A stretch of 64,000 nt of DNA from DATGPD01 sp031423015 (GTDB lineage Bacteria; Planctomycetota; UBA1135; UBA2386). The translations under genes and the position numbers were made by a program. Location of the stretch: positions 4,740 to 68,739 of the forward strand of contig JANPER010000134.1 in assembly GCA_031423015.1 (NCBI GenBank), read 5' to 3'. Each line of letters begins with the position of its first letter. Position 1 is the first letter of the stretch. The notes under the pieces are model-generated. The model worked only from the letters and a program-made list of their open reading frames with translations. It ran no database searches and was not told the DNA's origin. Of this stretch, positions 59,466-64,000 are shown piece after piece.

Positions 59466-61160
59466 TCACCGTCCCGGATACGCCGGCTCGGTCTGCAGGC
59501 GCTCGTCGTCGACCGCACCGCCCGTGGTGAAGTGGTAGATCGTGCGCAGGTCGTCGTCGCCGATGCCGACCGCTTCGTGCACTGCCGAGTCGAAGAAGCA
59601 GCCGATGCCGGTGGCGCGCAGGCCCGCGGCCTCGGCTTCCAGGTAGAGGAGCTGACCGATCGCGCCGGCTTCCCAGTGCAGGAGGCGCCAGCCCCACGCG
59701 CCGAACGCCGCGAGCGTCGGCGCGAACTCGGCGAGCATCCCGAGCGCAAACGCGGAGTCGCCAGCGATCGCCTGCTGGCACGACACCGACTGCGCCAGCG
59801 CTTGGCAGTCGATCGGCACCAACAGGAAGAGGGGCAGGTCGGCGGGTACGCCGGCGGCGCGTTCCCACATGAACTCCTTGCGCATGCGCGCACGCAGCCA
59901 CGCCGGATCGCGACCGCCGCGCACGAGGCAGTAGATCCCGGGCGGGATCCCGGTGACGCGGTGCACGAACAGCAGCAAGTGCACGCGGCTCTGCCACGGC
60001 AGCAGCGCCAGCGGCGGCGCGAGCGGGTCGGTCGCGCGCTGCAGCATGGCGAAGAAAGTCAATGCGTCGGTGCCCGTCTTGCCATCCATCGCCACGGCAC
60101 TGCGGCGCTGGCGAAAGAGCGTGCGCGCGCAAACGTCGGGCACGGGGGCTGGCGTCGGCACGGCCGCCGCCGGCCGGTCGAAGCATGCACTCGGGGCTGC
60201 GCCCGCGAGCCGCGTCGCCGCGATCGCGTCATCGATCAGCGGCCACGCGTGGTGTTCGCGGCTCAGTCGGTTGGGCGTCCCCTGCCACGTCGCGCCGCGC
60301 AGGGCGGCGAGCGTGCGGTCGTCGAGATCGAACCCGCGTGCCCACGTCGCATGGGCGCCTGCGTTGCGATGGATCACCACCAGACAGTCCGGATGTTCCG
60401 CCTCCGGCGCACCCGCCGCATCATCGACCCCGAGCAGCGCGGCGAGCTTCGCATCCGCCAACGGCACCAGCGTTGCCTTCCACCCGAGCGTCGCCGCCGC
60501 ATACCCCAGTGCCCCGAGCGCGTGCCCCACGTCGTGCATGCAGTAGCGGTAGGCGCGCTCGCCGTACTTCCATGCTTCTCGCCAGGCGATCGACGTCAGC
60601 CCCAAGAGCAACGCGTCCGCCGGCAAGTCGCGCGCGATCGCTTGCCACACCTCGTTCGACAGCGTCGCCCGCCGCTCCAGCGCGTGCTCGTCCGGCGCGT
60701 AGTGCCACACCGCTGGCGTGTCGCTCAGGCCAGCCACCGGCCCGCACACCAGATACCCCTCCGTCGGATGCAGGTTGCCGCTGCTCGGGTTGACGCGCAG
60801 CGCCCAGCGATTGCTGCCCGCCTTCTTCCACGCCGACAGCGCGAGGCTGTCCTCGAAAAGTTGCGCGATCGACGCGAGGTTCACCGCCGCCGGCGGCACG
60901 CGTCCGGCGCACACGTCTGGCCAGCGCACGTTGCCCTCTGCCATGCCATCGGGGCGTAGCAACGGCAACGGCACCCGCGCCGCGTCGGTGTACCGCCGGA
61001 ACGGATCCGGCTGCGCCGCCCAATCGAGATAACCGAGCGCGCGCGCGTACGAGTAGACGTGGTGCTGCGTGCGCGCGTGGTAGGCGCGGATGATCTGCGG
61101 CGCGTCGTCATCGACGGGGAGTGGTGGTGGCACGGGTGCGACACGGTACGCGCCCGCCAC
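59466..61160 (-). CDS. SagB/ThcOx-type double nitroreductase-family protein
   Basis: This 564-residue protein starts at GTG 61160. Two nitroreductase-fold halves are seen. The first (about 90-290) has the SagB/ThcOx landmarks RVNPSSGNLHPTEGY and HDVGHALGALGYAAATLGW; the second (about 345-555) has FRQRRSAVAMDG and GAIGQLLYLEAEAAGLRATG. SagB-type enzymes use FMN to oxidise azolines in peptide natural products, but many stand-alone members have unknown roles. No YcaO cyclase, precursor peptide or exporter lies nearby, so a biosynthetic cluster is not supported. It converges with the sterol-desaturase gene. Confidence 0.87.
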   Translation of the reverse strand: MAGAYRVAPVPPPLPVDDDAPQIIRAYHARTQHHVYSYARALGYLDWAAQPDPFRRYTDAARVPLPLLRPDGMAEGNVRWPDVCAGRVPPAAVNLASIAQLFEDSLALSAWKKAGSNRWALRVNPSSGNLHPTEGYLVCGPVAGLSDTPAVWHYAPDEHALERRATLSNEVWQAIARDLPADALLLGLTSIAWREAWKYGERAYRYCMHDVGHALGALGYAAATLGWKATLVPLADAKLAALLGVDDAAGAPEAEHPDCLVVIHRNAGAHATWARGFDLDDRTLAALRGATWQGTPNRLSREHHAWPLIDDAIAATRLAGAAPSACFDRPAAAVPTPAPVPDVCARTLFRQRRSAVAMDGKTGTDALTFFAMLQRATDPLAPPLALLPWQSRVHLLLFVHRVTGIPPGIYCLVRGGRDPAWLRARMRKEFMWERAAGVPADLPLFLLVPIDCQALAQSVSCQQAIAGDSAFALGMLAEFAPTLAAFGAWGWRLLHWEAGAIGQLLYLEAEAAGLRATGIGCFFDSAVHEAVGIGDDDLRTIYHFTTGGAVDDERLQTEPAYPGR

Positions 61161-61462
61161 GTTGGAGTGCTCTTCCTCGAGAACGTTAAGCGAGCGTGAC
61201 GCTGAAGCTGCGGCGGGGGAAAAAGGATCTCGTGGTGGGTCTTGCCGTGAGGCAAGGCCAGCTCGATGACGAGATCAGAATTGGCGGAAGCCGCCCTTCG
61301 TCGCTAGGCTCTTCATCGCCAGGTCGGGGTCCGGCGCTGTCATGACCGATCCGCATCTCCTCTCAACTCGCCGCGATCGGCCGGTAGTTCCGAATGAAGC
61401 CGCTCGATGCAAGGAAGAACTGAACCTGCGACACGCAGGCGTCTTGCGCAAGATCGACGGGA
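61161..61462. other. Intergenic region
   Basis: No gene could be supported. The minus strand around 61275-61340 can encode a short tail (DLAMKSLATKGGFRQF then stop) that looks like the end of a protein, but nothing in front of it resembles a gene. It could be gene debris. Confidence 0.35.
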
Positions 61463-61900
61463 TCAAGTGCGCGACCTGACGCGCCTCAGGACGCACGCGA
61501 CGCGGCCGTACTCCGAGCCATCGAGACCATCGAGCGCGTGCTCGATGTCGACGTCCCGTCCCAGCTTGCTCGTCCACTTGCCGTTTTGGAGTTGGCGCGC
61601 AGCATGGGTGACGACCCCGTCGGAGCCGACGTAGATCGCGACGCGATCCGCGCCGACTTCGAGCCTCGCATCGTCGGTCGGCGCGTATCCCAGGCTGCGG
61701 AAGGCTTGCGTGAACGCCTCGAGCGACTCCGCGAGCGGGACACCCTCGGGCCAGTAGGCGTGCGGGTGTGGCGACGGCCACCACCAACGGTCCGTGACTC
61801 CCGCAGCCCAGGCGATGCAGTTGTAGGCGCGCGCCGCCGCGCTCGTCACCTGCCAACCGGACGCGGCGAGTCGCGGGAACCGCGCTTCGACCCAGCTCAC
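61463..61900 (-). CDS. DUF7689-type protein, third gene of a coupled trio
   Basis: This 145-residue protein starts at GTG 61900, whose GTGA overlaps the stop of the preceding gene by 4 bases; an upstream in-frame ATG (61936) would overlap by 40. The landmark is YNCIAWAAGVTDRWWWP followed by YWPEGVP and AFRSLGY, then IAIY-type strand VAIYVGSDG, VTHAARQLQNGKWTSKLG and DIEHALDGL. The conserved Cys in YNCIAWA and the His in THAARQ could form a papain-like Cys-His pair. This is suggestive only. Biochemical role is unknown. Confidence 0.83.
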   Translation of the reverse strand: MSWVEARFPRLAASGWQVTSAAARAYNCIAWAAGVTDRWWWPSPHPHAYWPEGVPLAESLEAFTQAFRSLGYAPTDDARLEVGADRVAIYVGSDGVVTHAARQLQNGKWTSKLGRDVDIEHALDGLDGSEYGRVACVLRRVRSRT

Positions 61901-62337
61901 CAACGCAGGCCTCGACGACGGCCCCACGCGAGCCACGCCTCTGCGATCTTACCGAGGCGACCGGCGTCTTCGCGGCGCACGGGATCCACCCGGGTGATCG
62001 CATGCAGGGCCCAGCCCCAGTGATCGGGCTCGCGCTCCATCTCGCGGAGCAGCAGCGGCACCGCCTTGTCACCCATGCCGATGATCTGTTGGTAGGCAGG
62101 CTGCAGAATCATCTTGGTCGTCGAGGACTCGAACATGCAGTCGCGCTTCCATCGCTGCACGAGCCCTGCGAACTCGGCTTCGGGGTCGGCGAGCTGGCTC
62201 GTGGCCACATCTGCGCGGTGGGTTGCCGCTTCCGCACAGAGCTTCTCCAGCACGCGGCCCTCCTGGCTCTCTGCGCGCGACGATTCCACGAGCGTGAGGC
62301 ATGCTGCGGTGAGGGCGACATCGGTCAGTCGTGTCAT
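61897..62337 (-). CDS. Hypothetical protein with HPAYQQIIGMG-like motif, second gene of the trio
   Basis: This 146-residue protein has the conserved pattern W..D...SS..K...PAYQQIIGMG, then AVPLLLREMEREPDHWGWALHAIT and DPVRREDAGRLGKIAEAWLAWGR. I recognise this as a recurring small family of helical (HEAT-like) proteins, often next to DUF7689 genes, without an assigned function. The N-terminal 20 residues might be a weak signal or simply a helix. Its ATG overlaps the TIGR04255 stop (ATGA), and its TGA overlaps the DUF7689 GTG. Confidence 0.83.
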   Translation of the reverse strand: MTRLTDVALTAACLTLVESSRAESQEGRVLEKLCAEAATHRADVATSQLADPEAEFAGLVQRWKRDCMFESSTTKMILQPAYQQIIGMGDKAVPLLLREMEREPDHWGWALHAITRVDPVRREDAGRLGKIAEAWLAWGRRRGLRW

Positions 62338-63080
62338 TGAAAGAGCTCCAGCGCCTTCGGGGTGAGGCTGCCGAAAAACACATCGTTCTTCACCGCACGG
62401 AGAGTATCGAGAACCGGCCAGAGCGCGCTGCCGGCCGTCGGCAGCACGTCCTGGCGAAAAACATCGATGTCGAGCAATATCGATGCCCTCGGCACTCCGT
62501 CCTGAATCGGTTGCGTCGCTTGCGTGACGATCACGTGAGCTCTTGCGGCCGGCACTGCGAACGCAAGCCGCGAGAGGAACCCGGCAAGGTCGGTTGTGAC
62601 CTGCGGACCAACCTCCGGATACGTGGTGAAGAAATCCTTCAGCTCAGGCGACGGAAAGCGAAGGTCGATCTGGTTGATGTACCTCACCGCCGCGCGGGTC
62701 ACGCGCTCGGGTTGCAGCTCCGCGACGAACTCCGGCCAGACCCGTTCGGCTTCGGCTCGAAGCGCAGCCCAGCTTTCGTACGGCCTGAGACGACTCAGCG
62801 TGAAGCCGTCGCGACGTGCTTGGACGGCGTAGCCTCCGTCAGCCGATAGATGCACGTAGCCCGCGAAACGGTGTTGCGTCTCAGACGTGGAGGTCTGGCC
62901 GGGAGGCGGCGCGGTGATCAGAGTCACCATCTCCGAGCGGCGCTGCCGCGAGGGATACCTGGCACGGATCTGCTCGAAGAATCGCTCGTAAGCCTCCTCC
63001 GAGGTCTCGACCGCGAACTCGGTGCGGAGATCGATCAAGGCTTCGGCTATCGGCGCGTTCTTCAACAGAGGCCAGGTCAT
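62334..63080 (-). CDS. TIGR04255-family protein, first gene of the trio
   Basis: This is a 248-residue protein from ATG 63080 (MTWPLLKNAPIAEALIDLR); an ATG at 63116 adds 12 residues. The opening LKNAPIAEALIDLRTEF, the middle FTLSRLRPYESWAALRAEAERVW, RAAVRYINQIDL and the C-terminal ILLDIDVFRQDVLP and FFGSLTPKALELF match the TIGR04255 family. Members are found sporadically in bacteria, and function is unknown. The last four bases overlap the next gene. The three genes 62334-63080, 61897-62337 and 61463-61900 form one coupled operon. Confidence 0.88.
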   Translation of the reverse strand: MTWPLLKNAPIAEALIDLRTEFAVETSEEAYERFFEQIRARYPSRQRRSEMVTLITAPPPGQTSTSETQHRFAGYVHLSADGGYAVQARRDGFTLSRLRPYESWAALRAEAERVWPEFVAELQPERVTRAAVRYINQIDLRFPSPELKDFFTTYPEVGPQVTTDLAGFLSRLAFAVPAARAHVIVTQATQPIQDGVPRASILLDIDVFRQDVLPTAGSALWPVLDTLRAVKNDVFFGSLTPKALELFQ

Positions 63081-63716
63081 GAGTGCTGTTTTCGAGGCAT
63101 CGCGACAAGACGTCAAGGCGTGAGCGTTGCCTCGCCATCAGAAGGCCGGCCCAGCCATCTCGCCATCCAACGGTCGGAAACCGGCGGACGCGGCGCCGGC
63201 GCCGCCGAAGGTCTTCCGCGACCAGCTCGAGGTCGTCCTGGTGAAGCAGCTCTTCGGGCTCGATGCGAAGAAGAACTGAGGTCGCACGCGCGCCGTCGTA
63301 CCGCGCGCCCTACAATCCGCGTGTTAACACGAAGGCGACGCCACCGACCCTTGAGCAGTGCCGCCTACATGTCGTGGTTGTCGATGGTCGGGGACAGGGA
63401 CCCTCGACGTGGTCGAGCCGCGGCGCGACGGTCAGCACGACGTAGCGTGTCATGCCTCAGCTCTGCGTGCGACGAGTTGAGGTGATGCCTACCGGGCTCG
63501 ATACTGTTGGCTACATGGCGGCAGTTCGCGGCGGGCGCGATGCCGGTGATGAGTCTGCTCGTGCAGTAGGTCGCGCGAGGACACCGCGTAGGTTGGCGTG
63601 CGGCGACCTTGGTGGCTGGGCTCCGCTGCGCCATAGTTAAAGGGATAGCCGGGGGCCACCTCGGCACTTGTTCCATGGCAGACCGCCCGATCCCCACGGG
63701 GCGAAGAACACTACGC
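63081..63716. other. Long region without a supported gene; possible gene debris
   Basis: On the plus strand 63180-63283 encodes a tail, APPKVFRDQLEVVLVKQL then FGLDAKKN and stop, that looks protein-like, but it has no plausible start nearby. The rest (63284-63716) shows no recognisable gene, RNA or repeat. Confidence 0.35.
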
Positions 63717-64000
63717 ATGAGCCACGCCGCGCTCGTCGCCACGGTCGTCTGTGCGCTCATTCTGCCGGCATCGATGCACGCACAGGAGACTCTGCCCAAC
63801 GCCGAGCAGATCCTCGCGCGCCATCGGCGCGCCGTGCTCGGCGACAAGCCGCTCGACGCACCGCGGCGCGGTGTCGTTCCTGGAGCACGCGTTCTTCGCG
63901 TCGCTGCGCTACCTGGAGCCAGACGCGTGCGATGCAAGGATCGCGGGGACGGAGCGCTTGCGGATCGAGGACAGCTCGGGCGTGCGCCAAGTGGACGTCG
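63717..64000 (+). CDS. Secreted protein, 5' part only, with possible frameshift
   Basis: From ATG 63717 there is a signal peptide (ALVATVVCALILPASMHAQ), then ETLPNAEQILARHRRAV, a start seen in planctomycete secreted proteins. After about residue 48 the frame turns Arg/Gly-rich. The +1 frame from about 63862 reads naturally instead (AVSFLEHAFFASLRYLEPDA and on to the window edge). Either a frameshift is present or the real gene is a pseudogene. No family was assigned. Confidence 0.5.
   Translation, partial: MSHAALVATVVCALILPASMHAQETLPNAEQILARHRRAVLGDKPLDAPRRGVVPGARVLRVAALPGARRVRCKDRGDGALADRGQLGRAPSGR

Noticed and set aside
1..64000. tRNA, rRNA or tmRNA genes
   Set aside because: None recognised by eye. 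A tRNAscan or Rfam search would be needed to exclude a tRNA in the gaps.

Overview
The window is GC-rich bacterial chromosome with strongly GC-biased third codon positions, so long spurious antisense frames are common. Gene content points to a planctomycete (phylum Planctomycetota), by inference from families rather than a marker gene. The pointers are a Ser/Thr kinase carrying a C-terminal formylglycine-generating-enzyme (SUMF1) domain, a double DUF1080 protein, an ELWxxDGT-repeat protein, an ECF sigma factor fused to a membrane anchor and a large extracytoplasmic part, a PhoX/DUF839 protein, and many secreted repeat proteins that share one LPLP-type domain. I saw no rRNA, tRNA, CRISPR array, transposase, integrase or phage gene.

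Layout. 1-1.2 kb: DUF4026/DUF2314-type protein running off the left edge. 1.5-6.2 kb: infA, then a promoter, a SAM-I/SAM-IV-type riboswitch and a start-codon hairpin in front of a tightly overlapping methionine-branch operon (trans-sulfuration PLP enzyme, aspartokinase-homoserine dehydrogenase fusion, second trans-sulfuration enzyme). 6.2-12.4 kb: secreted subtilase, secreted repeat protein, CgeB-like glycosyltransferase, methyltransferase. 12.7-23.4 kb: kinase-SUMF1, M28 peptidase, an AAA ATPase-DUF4276 pair, PhoX, DUF1080, NUDIX. 23.4-34.4 kb: VPS10/BNR-repeat protein, recN, multiheme cytochrome, beta-carbonic anhydrase, and two genes whose reading frames contain a single in-frame UGA at a redox position, read here as selenoproteins.

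34.4-41.3 kb is a scrambled accessory patch. An endonuclease/thioredoxin fusion and an arylsulfotransferase are separated by two copies of a roughly 0.3 kb repeat that carry ghosts of both genes. Between the copies lie a galT fragment and a visibly lower-GC beta-helix gene. Next to it are a probably 5'-truncated FG-GAP gene and a GH127 stub. 41.4-52.3 kb: VF530-type DNA-binding protein, secreted Cys-rich protein, ECF sigma fusion, cardiolipin synthase, RidA, a Cys-rich metal-binding-type protein, an esterase-like protein and the ELWxxDGT protein. 52.6-64 kb: VapBC-type toxin-antitoxin, SGNH hydrolase, DUF502, secreted repeat proteins, sterol-desaturase family, SagB-type oxidoreductase, and a translationally coupled trio (TIGR04255, HPAYQQIIGMG protein, DUF7689).

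Most interesting are the two selenoprotein candidates, the SAM-switch control of an aspartokinase fusion that lacks ACT domains, the two coupled gene sets of unknown function (ATPase-TOPRIM and the TIGR04255 trio), and the duplication patchwork at 36-41 kb. Everything here was read by eye. Family names rest on recognised motifs, not on searches.
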